Below, one piece after another: positions 56,571 through 64,000 of a DNA stretch of 64,000 nt; the stretch's first letter is position 1; the number at the start of each line of letters is the position of its first letter. Source of the DNA: Acetobacteraceae bacterium (GTDB lineage: Bacteria > Pseudomonadota > Alphaproteobacteria > Acetobacterales > Acetobacteraceae); assembly GCA_030041375.1 (NCBI GenBank), contig JASHOA010000093.1:1-64000 (forward strand), written 5' to 3'. Made by a program: the position numbers and the translations under genes. The notes under the pieces are model-generated. The model was not told the DNA's origin. It was given only the letters and a program-made list of their open reading frames with translations, and did no database searches.

Positions 56571-56676
56571 CTAGACCCGTGTCGGGCTGACTGTGCAGCC
56601 CGACACGGGTCTCGCGCTTTATTCGCGCCCGCGATTCACGCCCTCCGACGTCTCCGTCTCGGGCGATCGCGGGCTA
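56571..56676. repeat. Two-hairpin repeat, family 1, abutting a family 2 copy
   Basis: Complete copy from CTAGACCC to GCGGGCTA. The CTAG at 56571-56574 directly follows the family 2 end GGGGCAGGACA. Confidence 0.93.
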
Positions 56677-56830
56677 ACAGGGTATGTCGGCGCACTGAGA
56701 GAGGCGCTGGAAAGCCATACGTTGCGTTAAGGACCATTCGCCGGCGCAGGCAACGTTGCAAAGTGACGCGAGAGCTATCGGCTGCTGGTGCTGAGACAAC
56801 CTCGCCATTCATAGCTGCGCTATCCCGTTT

Positions 56831-57047
56831 TACTCCACAGTACTCCCCTGACTCCCACTCGATTCTTCAGATCCATGGTAACACATTGAACCAACGTAGA
56901 AATTCACTTCGGCACACAACGAAGAACCGTCTCCCCGATCCGTCAGAAACGTGCGCTCCTGAATTCAAAGAAGAATTTCGACGATCCGTGATGCGCTCGG
57001 TCTCAGCGACTACTGATGTCGATTGTTCAATTCTTCTCAAAACCTTC
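56831..57047. repeat. Third repeat family, copy 1
   Basis: A lower-GC stretch of about 215 bases (TACTCCACAGTACTCCCCTG through TTCAATTCTTCTC) that matches 62448-62655 along its length. Conserved positions follow a codon-like spacing (HTTKNR; EFK.EF; SVSAT in one forward frame), so it may derive from an old coding or leader sequence. Confidence 0.7.
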
Positions 57048-57241
57048 CACGAGGGTAGCGTTGCCAGCTTGGCCCAAAAGACCGTCAGCGATGGCGAGGC
57101 ACGCATCCGTCCGTGGTGTGGCCCTCGCGCCTCTTGCGATACCGGTGCACCAATCGTGGATTGACCGCGACGTCGCCTGGAGGGATCGCAGCTCGGCTTC
57201 CGACCGGATTACGGCAAGCGTCGCCGGCGACCTGCCGCGCG

Positions 57242-58138
57242 TCAGTCGTGCGATACGGACAGTCCCGCGAGAAGCGGCGCGTACGCGGCGAGCCTGCGGG
57301 ATACGAACTCGGTGAAGAGCCGCACGCGCTTCGTCTTGCGTGTCTCCCCCTGTGTGAGAAGCCAGACCGTTCCGAACATGTGCAGGTCGGTACCCGGCAC
57401 CCTCACCAGCAGGGGGTCGGCATCGCCGACGAAGCACGGCAGTGTCGTCATTCCCAGCCCTTGCCGTACTGCAACGATCTGCGCCTCGCCGTCCGTGGTC
57501 CTGAACGGAGCCCCCGTGGTGCGAACCTCACCCTCCCGGGCCCAGTCCGGGATTCCATGAATGCTTATGACGATCCACCGGATGGGATCAGGCGCGCCCG
57601 CACGCCACGCGGCTAGTCGATCGCAGGACATGTAGATGCCGCCGAACAGCTCCGGTCCCTTCAGGCTGTGAAGATTGAGCGGCAGGGTTTTGCGGTCGTA
57701 GACGACGCGGATCGCGACGTCGGCCTCCCGGTTGGTCAGATTTGCCAGCTCGCCGGAGGACAAGATTTCCATCTCGATGTCCGGATGCAGACGCGCGAAA
57801 TCGGCGAAGTCCGGCATGAGCAGGTGTGTCGCGAGGGTCGGTGCCAGCGTCACCCGCAGAAGCCCGCGCACGCTCTGGTCGCGCCCGAAGACGCGCGTCT
57901 CCAGCAGGTGCGACGACGCTTCCATCTGGTCCGCGAACTCGAGGACTTCCTCGCCCGCAGCCGTCAGGCGGTAGCCCGAAGGCAGCTTTTCGAACATGTG
58001 CGCCCCGAGGCGTTCCTCGAGCTGGGCGATGCGTCGCAGCACGGTCGAGTGGTTCACACCGAGGCGCTCGGCGGCAGCCCGCACCGAGCCTCCGCGCGCG
58101 ACGGCAAGAAAGTAGCGAACGTCATCCCAGTCGATCAT
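57242..58138 (-). CDS. LysR-family transcriptional regulator
   Basis: A 298-residue LysR regulator with a 60-residue HTH (DVRYFLAVARGGSVRAAAERLGVNHSTVLRRI split by a turn) and a substrate-binding domain. It is divergent from an SDR gene with 292 bases between, so it probably controls the SDR-SDR-reductase-SnoaL-hydrolase run to the right. ATG 58138 places the HTH at the N-terminus; a start at 58276 would add unlikely residues. Confidence 0.92.
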   Translation of the reverse strand: MIDWDDVRYFLAVARGGSVRAAAERLGVNHSTVLRRIAQLEERLGAHMFEKLPSGYRLTAAGEEVLEFADQMEASSHLLETRVFGRDQSVRGLLRVTLAPTLATHLLMPDFADFARLHPDIEMEILSSGELANLTNREADVAIRVVYDRKTLPLNLHSLKGPELFGGIYMSCDRLAAWRAGAPDPIRWIVISIHGIPDWAREGEVRTTGAPFRTTDGEAQIVAVRQGLGMTTLPCFVGDADPLLVRVPGTDLHMFGTVWLLTQGETRKTKRVRLFTEFVSRRLAAYAPLLAGLSVSHD

Positions 58139-58430
58139 GGTGCAATCCGGCACCGCGGGGTTTGCCTTCCAAAGCCCGTGTCCAACACCATCGAACATCC
58201 TCTCGAATGTGGGGTAGCACGGGCGGTGATCGTAGCCTATGCCGATAAGCACGGCCCAATTCCGAACGCCGGACACCGATCGTCGCGGCTGGCGTCAGTC
58301 GTCCAGCCGGATCGATTTCGCACCACCGATGTGCGCGCTTCCGCACTCAACGCCTGACCCCGGCAGACCCATGTCCAGGTTCTCGGGGACCTCCCCGAAC
58401 GTCCAAAGACGGAGCCTGAAAGGAGAGGTC

Positions 58431-59165
58431 ATGGGAAAGCTTGAGGGTAAGGTTGCAGTCATCACGGGTGGCGCTACCGGCATCGGCCGCGCTGCAGCAA
58501 AGCGCTTCATCGAGGAGGGCGCCTTCGTCTTCATCTTCGGCCGCCGGCAGGAGGCGCTCGACGCCGCTGTAGCCGACCTCGGGCCCAATGCCCGCGCGGT
58601 GAAGGGCTCGGTCTCCGATCTGGCCGACCTCGACCGACTCTACGCGGCGGTGAAGGCCGAGCGCGGAACCCTCGACATCGTCTTCGCCAATGCCGGGGCG
58701 GGAAGTCGGCTTCCGCTCGGCGAGATCACTGCCGAGCACGTTGACGAAATCTTCGACACCAACGTGAAGGGTTCGATCTTCACGGTCCAGAAGGCGCTGC
58801 CGCTGATGGGCCAGGGCGGTTCGATCATTTTGACCGGGTCGAGCGCCGGCACCACGGGCGCCCCGGCATTCAGCGCCTATGGCGCGAGCAAGGCGGCAGT
58901 GCGCAACCTCGCGCGGACTTGGGCGGAGGACCTGAAGGGCACCGGCATCCGGGTAAACGTGCTGTCGCCCGGGCCGACCGCGACCGAACTCGCGAAGGAA
59001 GCGCTGGGCGAGGAAGGCCAGAAGGTCTTCGCCTCGATGAATCCGCTCCAGCGCATGGCCGATTCGGCGGAGATCGGAGCGGTGGCCGCCTTTCTCGCGT
59101 CGCAGGACAGCAGCTTCATGACCGCCAGCGAGGTCGCCGTCGACGGCGGCCTGGCGCAAATCTGA
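58431..59165 (+). CDS. Short-chain dehydrogenase/reductase
   Basis: A 244-residue SDR: GGATGIGRA cofactor site, NAG motif (FANAGAG), catalytic Ser in GSSAGTTG and YGASK (Tyr-x-x-x-Lys), and PGPTATELA. Classic SDR with NAD(P)H-dependent oxidoreductase chemistry; substrate unknown. AAAGGAGAGGTC precedes the ATG. First of a run of five short genes. Confidence 0.94.
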   Translation: MGKLEGKVAVITGGATGIGRAAAKRFIEEGAFVFIFGRRQEALDAAVADLGPNARAVKGSVSDLADLDRLYAAVKAERGTLDIVFANAGAGSRLPLGEITAEHVDEIFDTNVKGSIFTVQKALPLMGQGGSIILTGSSAGTTGAPAFSAYGASKAAVRNLARTWAEDLKGTGIRVNVLSPGPTATELAKEALGEEGQKVFASMNPLQRMADSAEIGAVAAFLASQDSSFMTASEVAVDGGLAQI

Positions 59166-59229
59166 CGCGCCACCCCCGACCGGTCACTCCAGTCATGCGA
59201 ATATCCGCACATCCACGGAAGAAAATCCA

Positions 59230-59997
59230 ATGGAACAATCTCTTAAAGGAAAAACTGCTCTCGTTACCGGGGCATCGCGGGGCATTGGCCGCGCCATCGC
59301 CGAACGCCTTGCAAAGGATGGTGCGACGGTCGCGCTGACCTACAACGCCAGCAAATCTGGCGCAGACGAGGCGGTCGCGGCCATCGAGAAAGCTGGAGGC
59401 ACTGCGTTCGCGATCCACGCGGACCTCGTTGACCCGGCGACCGTCCCGACCTTGTTCGAGAGGCTCGACAACGAGTTCACCAAGCGGAACGGAAGCAAAG
59501 CCCTCGACATTCTGGTCAACAACGCTGGCAATTCCGGCTGGGTTGGCTTCAAAGACGCGACGCCGGACAGTTGGGACACCCTGATCGCTGTCTACGCCCG
59601 CGCGCCCTTCTTCATCGTTCAGGCCGCTCTGGATCGTCTCGCCGACGGCGGACGCATCATCAACATCTCTTCCGCTGCCGCCACGAAGCCCGTGACAGCC
59701 GCGCCCATTTACTCAATGGCCAAAGCGGCCATCAACAACCTGACCCATGCGCTCGCGTCCGAACTGGGGCCGCGCGGAATTACCGCGAACGCCGTAGCGC
59801 CTGGCTACACGCGAACGGACGCGAACGCCGCCTTCCGGGAGAATCCCGAACTCGTAAAGGCGGTCGAGGCCGAAATCGCGCTGGGACGCTTTGGCGAGCC
59901 TTCGGAAATCGCCGCTGTCGTGGCGTTCTTGGCTTCCGATGAAGGCCACTGGGTGACCGGCCAGACGATTGAGGCGAGCGGCGGCTACAAACTCTGA
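59230..59997 (+). CDS. Short-chain dehydrogenase/reductase (3-ketoacyl reductase-like)
   Basis: A 255-residue SDR: GASRGIGRAIAERLA, NNAGNSG, ISSAAATKP and YSMAK active site, APGYTRTDAN. Most like 3-oxoacyl-ACP reductases or related secondary alcohol enzymes. It starts 64 bases after the previous SDR. Confidence 0.94.
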   Translation: MEQSLKGKTALVTGASRGIGRAIAERLAKDGATVALTYNASKSGADEAVAAIEKAGGTAFAIHADLVDPATVPTLFERLDNEFTKRNGSKALDILVNNAGNSGWVGFKDATPDSWDTLIAVYARAPFFIVQAALDRLADGGRIINISSAAATKPVTAAPIYSMAKAAINNLTHALASELGPRGITANAVAPGYTRTDANAAFRENPELVKAVEAEIALGRFGEPSEIAAVVAFLASDEGHWVTGQTIEASGGYKL

Positions 59998-60025
59998 CCG
60001 CGCCGAAAAACCGAAGGAGAAGTAT

Positions 60026-60628
60026 ATGAGCTACGCAATTATCGGCTTTGGCAAGATCGGTCACGCTTTTGCCAAAGCGTTTGCCCGCAACAGCATCGAA
60101 GTATCCGTTGCAACCACGTGCGACCCGGAAAACTTTGCGTCTGATGCGGCCGCGATCGGACCCGAGATCATTCCCAAAAAATTGGCGGACGCCGTGAAGG
60201 CGGACATCATCTTTTTGGCTGTCCGTTTCGAGTCGCACCCGGATGTCGCGAAGGCGCTCCCCACCTGGCAGGGGAAGACCATCGTCGATGTGACCAATGC
60301 CTACGGCGTGCCCTCTGAGAAACTGGGAGGACAGCCTTCTTCCAAGTTCGTCGCGCAGGCCTTCACCGGTGGACGACTGGTCAAGGGCTTCAACCATTTG
60401 GTCGCCGCGGTCCTTGACCAAGACCCGACCGTACATGGTGGCAGGAGAGTCGTGTTCCTGGCGAGCGACGATGACGGCGCCGCAGCGGAGATTGGTGCGC
60501 TTGCGGAAAATCTCGGTTTCGCGCCGATCAAACTTGGCGGGCTTTCGGAAGGTGGGCTGCTAGTCCAGGCGCGCGGAAATAGTTGGGGTCAACTGATCTT
60601 TAAGGACCTGGTCAAGTTCGACGGATGA
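60026..60628 (+). CDS. NADPH-dependent F420 reductase-like NAD(P)-binding protein
   Basis: A 200-residue Rossmann protein of the F420-dependent NADP reductase/NAD(P)-binding 'F420 reductase-like' group. GFGKIGHAFAKAFARN binds the dinucleotide; QPSSKFVAQAFTGGRLVKGFN, FLASDDDGAAAEIGALAENL and FAPIKLGGLSEGG are family-like. Proteobacteria usually lack F420, so it likely uses NADPH with another partner (for example flavin or a keto substrate). AAGGAGAAGTAT precedes the ATG. Confidence 0.85.
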   Translation: MSYAIIGFGKIGHAFAKAFARNSIEVSVATTCDPENFASDAAAIGPEIIPKKLADAVKADIIFLAVRFESHPDVAKALPTWQGKTIVDVTNAYGVPSEKLGGQPSSKFVAQAFTGGRLVKGFNHLVAAVLDQDPTVHGGRRVVFLASDDDGAAAEIGALAENLGFAPIKLGGLSEGGLLVQARGNSWGQLIFKDLVKFDG

Positions 60629-60710
60629 ACACGACGTCCCCACCGGCAGGGAGGCAACGCACGCGATCGGATGGAGCGCGATCCGATCCGAGGGAAATGG
60701 AGAAATTCCT

Positions 60711-61130
60711 ATGAGTACCGAGAAGAACGCCCAGACCGTGAAGGACTTCTTCGCCGCGATCGGCCGCGGCGACAGGGAGGGTCTGCTGGCGCTGACTGCC
60801 GAAGCTATCGAGTGGATCATTCCGGGGGAGGACTGGCCGTTGGCTGGTACGCACCGCGGGCACGCGGGGTTGGCGGATTTGCTTCAGAAGGCTTCCGAGC
60901 TGGAGAGTTCCTATCCAGAGCCCCTCGAATATGTAGCGCAGGGAGACCGGGTTCTGGTCGTCGGTTTCGCTACGGGGAAAGTCAAAGCCACGAACAGCAC
61001 GTTCGAGGACCATTTCGTCTTCGCCATTACCGTCCAGGACGGCAAGCTGACGAAGATCCGGGAGTACATCGACACGCAGGCGCTGGCGCGGGCCTCCGAA
61101 ATGGACCGCAATGACGGGATCATGCGATGA
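60711..61130 (+). CDS. SnoaL/NTF2-like protein
   Basis: A 139-residue SnoaL-like cone protein (DFFAAIGRGDREGLLALTAEA; FEDHFVFAITVQDGKLTKIREY). Such proteins range from cyclases and hydrolases to binding proteins. The TGA stop overlaps the next ATG (ATGA). Confidence 0.88.
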   Translation: MSTEKNAQTVKDFFAAIGRGDREGLLALTAEAIEWIIPGEDWPLAGTHRGHAGLADLLQKASELESSYPEPLEYVAQGDRVLVVGFATGKVKATNSTFEDHFVFAITVQDGKLTKIREYIDTQALARASEMDRNDGIMR

Positions 61131-62088
61131 CCGCGGCAATATCCTCGCCCAAGAATTGGCTCATCGCGCACGCGGCGACTTCAGGTGACCAACGATCGAT
61201 GGTCTCGATGCGCGGCATGGTTGGGTCGAACAAGGGCAAGTTACAGGGGATCGCGGCCCGAGGGCCGTTTGATGGGATCATGAGCAGCGTCGTCGTCCCC
61301 GAGGGCGTGACATTCGATTCCGAGACTGTCGGAGGCGTGGTCGGATGGTGGTGCCGGCCGGCCGATGCTCAGCGGAACGCGGCTATTCTTCACATTCATG
61401 GAGGATGGTTCAACTGGGGTTCGGCACGAGCGTCCGCCATCTGGTGGGGCATATTGCGAAACAGGCAGGGGTCGTGGCTTTCGTTCCTGATTATCGCCTC
61501 GCTCCGGAATACCCCTTTCCGGCGGCCCTCAAGGATGTTCATGCGTCCTATCGGGCGCTTCTGGACCGCGGTATTCAGCGGATAGCGCTGTCTGGAGACT
61601 CAGCGGGTGGAAACCTGACGCTGGCACTCTTGGCTCGCATCATCGCGCAAGGTTCCTCCGGTGCGGCGCAGGCGTCGATGGCCGCCGTCGTGCTGTCGCC
61701 GGTGACTGATCTGACACTTGGTGGCTCAAGCTGGGAGACTCGTGCGGCAGCTGATCCGTACTTTACGCGCCCACAGGCAGCGGAACTGATCCGCGCCTAT
61801 CTCAACGGGCACAGCTCTTCGGATCCCGATGCCTCACCGCTCTTCGGCACGCTCGCTGGCTTACCGCCGATCCGGATCCACGTGGGTGATGACGAGGTGC
61901 TGCTCGAGGATTCGCGTCGCTACGTCGAACGAGCAGTGATCGCTGGCGTCGACGCGAGGTTGGACGTGTGGATGGGCATGCCACATGGATTCCTGGGCGG
62001 AATCGGCAGACTCGAGGCGGCGGCCGAAGCGCTTAAGGCAATCGGACAATTTCTCTCGGAGCAGTTGGCCGTTGCACGGGCACGGTAG
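61127..62088 (+). CDS. HSL-type alpha/beta hydrolase, frameshifted
   Basis: Hormone-sensitive-lipase-like esterase, read in two frames. The N-terminal part has the oxyanion HGG (ILHIHGGWFNWGSA). The C-terminal part has the nucleophile GDSAGG (SGDSAGGNLTLALL), an Asp in VGDDEVL and His in GMPHGF. The frames join at about 61430-61440 (GAGCGTCCGCCATC); a single missing base would restore GSAxAFRHLVGHIA. The frameshift likely inactivates the gene unless it is a sequence error. Confidence 0.85.
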
Positions 62089-62447
62089 GCTGGCGCGAGC
62101 AACATCCGGAGGCAGTACGATTCGGTTGTCCGATAACACTCTCCTTATCACCAGCGGAGCGCCAGGTTTCGATGGCTGTCTGGTCGAGGCGTTGCAGGGC
62201 GACTTCGCGACCAACCGATCCCGTGAGAGACGCCAGATCCTAAATCGACAACCCTACGAGTGAGATAGCCCAATGGGACGCAAGATGATTCGGGTCTCTG
62301 TTGCCAATGCCTCGAAACACGGTCAACACCTTTTCGATCTGTTCGGCTCGTCGACCGAAGGCCAGCGGTACAAGGATTAGAAACTCACTGTCTATCGACT
62401 GCTATCGACGATCGTCGATTCACTACGGTATCCGCTCTTCTCCTGTT
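62089..62447. other. Intergenic region without a recognisable gene
   Basis: Between the hydrolase stop and the third repeat family. I see no convincing coding region, RNA or hairpin. Confidence 0.55.
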
Positions 62448-62655
62448 CTACTCCACAGTACTCCCCCTCACTCCCATTCAATTGTTGTGAGACATGATAA
62501 CGAGTTGATCTGGAAGCGCAAATTTTTTCCGCACACGACGAAGAACCGTTTCGGCAATCCGTCAGAACTTTTCGCTCGTGAATTCAAAGGAGAATTTCAT
62601 CAATTCGTAATTTACTCCGTTTCAGCGACTATCGCCAACGATTGATCGATTCTGC
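62448..62655. repeat. Third repeat family, copy 2
   Basis: Matches 56831-57047 in the same orientation, from CTACTCCACAGTACTCCCCC to GATTGATCG, with AT-rich substitutions. Sequence between this repeat and the sulfatase (62656-62908) holds nothing else I recognise. Confidence 0.7.
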
Positions 62656-62908
62656 TCTGATGGCCCCGCTGAGCAATAGGTAGCCGCTGCAAAAAAGACC
62701 GCCACGAGGCTACCGACCGTAGGAACGCATGACCAGATTTGCGTTCGTCAGCGGTCTCATTCCTCAACATAGAGGATCAGCTCCCCGGCCCACAAATGGG
62801 CGCGTGCCGTAGCGTTGCGGGGGCAGGTAACACCTGGAAATTGAGGTCGCCGATGGCAAGGCGGGGTGGAGGTCGCGCCGGTCGGCACCGTCGACCGGCG
62901 TTCCGCTA

Positions 62909-64000
62909 TCAGTTCTGTTCCTGTCCCGCCGCCTGAATCTTCTCCATCGCGTCGTTGATCGTGAAGCTCGCGGGCTTGGCGCGCGGCGGGAACTCCTTGA
63001 AGCTTTCCAGGTATCTCGCGACAAAGGCCTGTGCGGGAACCTGGATGAAGGCCCGACGTGTCGACCAGAGCGCGTATTCGATGCTCTCGGGCCCGCGCTC
63101 GAATGGATCAGAGCGCAGGTTGTAGAGTTTGGGTACGCGCAGCTTGGTGAACGGACCCGACCACACGCCCACCGGAAACTCGGGCGAAATCTGCGTGTTC
63201 TGCTCCAGGAATGCGATCTTCCATTCCTTGTAGCGCAGCGCCATGAGGTCGCCGTCGTCGCTCCAGTAGAGGAAGCTTTCACGCGGCGATTCCTTTGCTT
63301 CGCCCTTAAGGAATGGGAGCAGGTTCACCCCATCGAGATGCACCTTGAACGGCTTCCCATTCAGGGTGGTCCCCTTCCGGACTTTATCGACGAGGTCGGG
63401 ATCGCCCGCGGCGGCGGCGAAGGTCGGAATGAAATCCATATGCGCGCAGATGTCGTTGACGATCGTTCCCGGCTTGATGACGCCCGGCCAGCGGACGAGG
63501 CACGGCACGCGGAAGCCGCCTTCCCAGTTGGTGGCCTTCTCGCCGCGGAACGGCGTCGCGCCGCCGTCCGGCCACGTAATCGTTTCGGCGCCATTGTCGG
63601 TGGTGTAAACGACCACCGTATTGTCAGCCACGCCCAGGTCGTCGATGAGCTTCAGGAGCTGGCCGACATGTCCGTCCGTCTCCACCATCCCGTCGGGATA
63701 AACGCCGAGGCCGGTCTTGCCCTGGGATTCCTTCTTCAGATGCGTAAAGATATGCATCCGCGTGGTGTTGAAGTAGCAGAACCACGGGCCGCCGGCCGCA
63801 TGCCGCCGAGTGATGAAGCCCTTGGCCGCGGCCAGGAACTCCTCGTCGATCGTCTCCATGCGCTTGGTGTCGAGCGGGCCGGTGTTCTCGATCACCTGCT
63901 TGCCGACCCGGCCGAATTGCGGATCGACGGTCGGATCGTCTATGTTGCTCGCCTTGCACTTGAGAACGCCGCGCGGCCCGAACTTCTGTCGAAACGCCGG
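62909..64000 (-). CDS. Arylsulfatase (sulfatase family), C-terminal part
   Basis: Hydrolyses sulfate esters. The gene is open to the window edge, so the N-terminus with the CxPSR formylglycine site is missing. What is visible shows family marks: TTDNGAETITWPDGG (metal region), GATPFRGEKATNWEGGFRVP, PGVIKPGTIVNDICAHMDFIP, GVNLLPFLKGE and SDDGDLMALRYKEWK. The length of the visible part is about 363 residues. Exported status cannot be judged. Confidence 0.9.
   Translation of the reverse strand, partial: PAFRQKFGPRGVLKCKASNIDDPTVDPQFGRVGKQVIENTGPLDTKRMETIDEEFLAAAKGFITRRHAAGGPWFCYFNTTRMHIFTHLKKESQGKTGLGVYPDGMVETDGHVGQLLKLIDDLGVADNTVVVYTTDNGAETITWPDGGATPFRGEKATNWEGGFRVPCLVRWPGVIKPGTIVNDICAHMDFIPTFAAAAGDPDLVDKVRKGTTLNGKPFKVHLDGVNLLPFLKGEAKESPRESFLYWSDDGDLMALRYKEWKIAFLEQNTQISPEFPVGVWSGPFTKLRVPKLYNLRSDPFERGPESIEYALWSTRRAFIQVPAQAFVARYLESFKEFPPRAKPASFTINDAMEKIQAAGQEQN

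Overview
The window is a GC-rich bacterial chromosome segment. The envelope and DNA-repair core genes (lptD, surA, rsmA, lptF/lptG, ligA, recN, bamD) read like an alphaproteobacterium. The Acetobacteraceae/Rhodospirillales is my best guess, inferred from protein style only; there is no rRNA or marker to confirm it. I see no tRNA, rRNA, CRISPR array, phage or intact transposase.

Layout. 1-4 kb: a lone TpsB-type outer-membrane transporter, a ParA-like ATPase and guanylate kinase, separated by copies of a two-hairpin repeat. 4-11.8 kb (minus strand): a tight envelope cluster read LacI-type regulator > lptF > lptG > lptD > surA > rsmA. 11.9-14.6 kb: a LuxR-type regulator divergent from a PEP-CTERM protein. 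14.7-19.4 kb (minus): bamD > recN > ligA. 19.7-26.3 kb (plus): a VTT/LssY fusion, an MFS permease, a DUF924 protein, an SDR and a secreted ClpP-like protein. 26.4-30.4 kb: mntR divergent from an unusual NRAMP-type transporter, a ParD/ParE-like toxin-antitoxin pair inside a direct repeat, and two small ferredoxin-fold enzymes. 30.4-34.4 kb: a TPR-sulfotransferase and two divergent PEP-CTERM genes, each preceded by a near-perfect sigma-54 -24/-12 promoter. 34.7-44 kb: RidA, MarR with a palindromic operator, a BNR-repeat protein plus MoaD/ThiS-like protein, an amidase, and a four-gene CUT2 sugar ABC operon. 44-53 kb: ArsR-SRPBCC fusion, FAD monooxygenase, SMP-30 lactonase (frameshifted), a DyP peroxidase-encapsulin pair, and a molybdopterin oxidoreductase. 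53.5-64 kb: an accessory zone of small oxidoreductases, hydrolases and SnoaL-like proteins, a LysR regulator, several broken genes and three repeat families, ending in a sulfatase cut by the window edge.

Most notable. (1) The DyP peroxidase ends in an encapsulin-targeting tail (DGSLGIGSL) and overlaps the encapsulin shell gene, so the pair should form a loaded nanocompartment. (2) The main repeat is about 105 bp, has two hairpins and ends in TAG/CTA on both sides; at four genes the repeat boundary itself is the stop codon. (3) The PEP-CTERM pair carries back-to-back sigma-54 promoters. (4) Two repeat families share the same two-hairpin plan and meet at a CTAG tetranucleotide at 56571.
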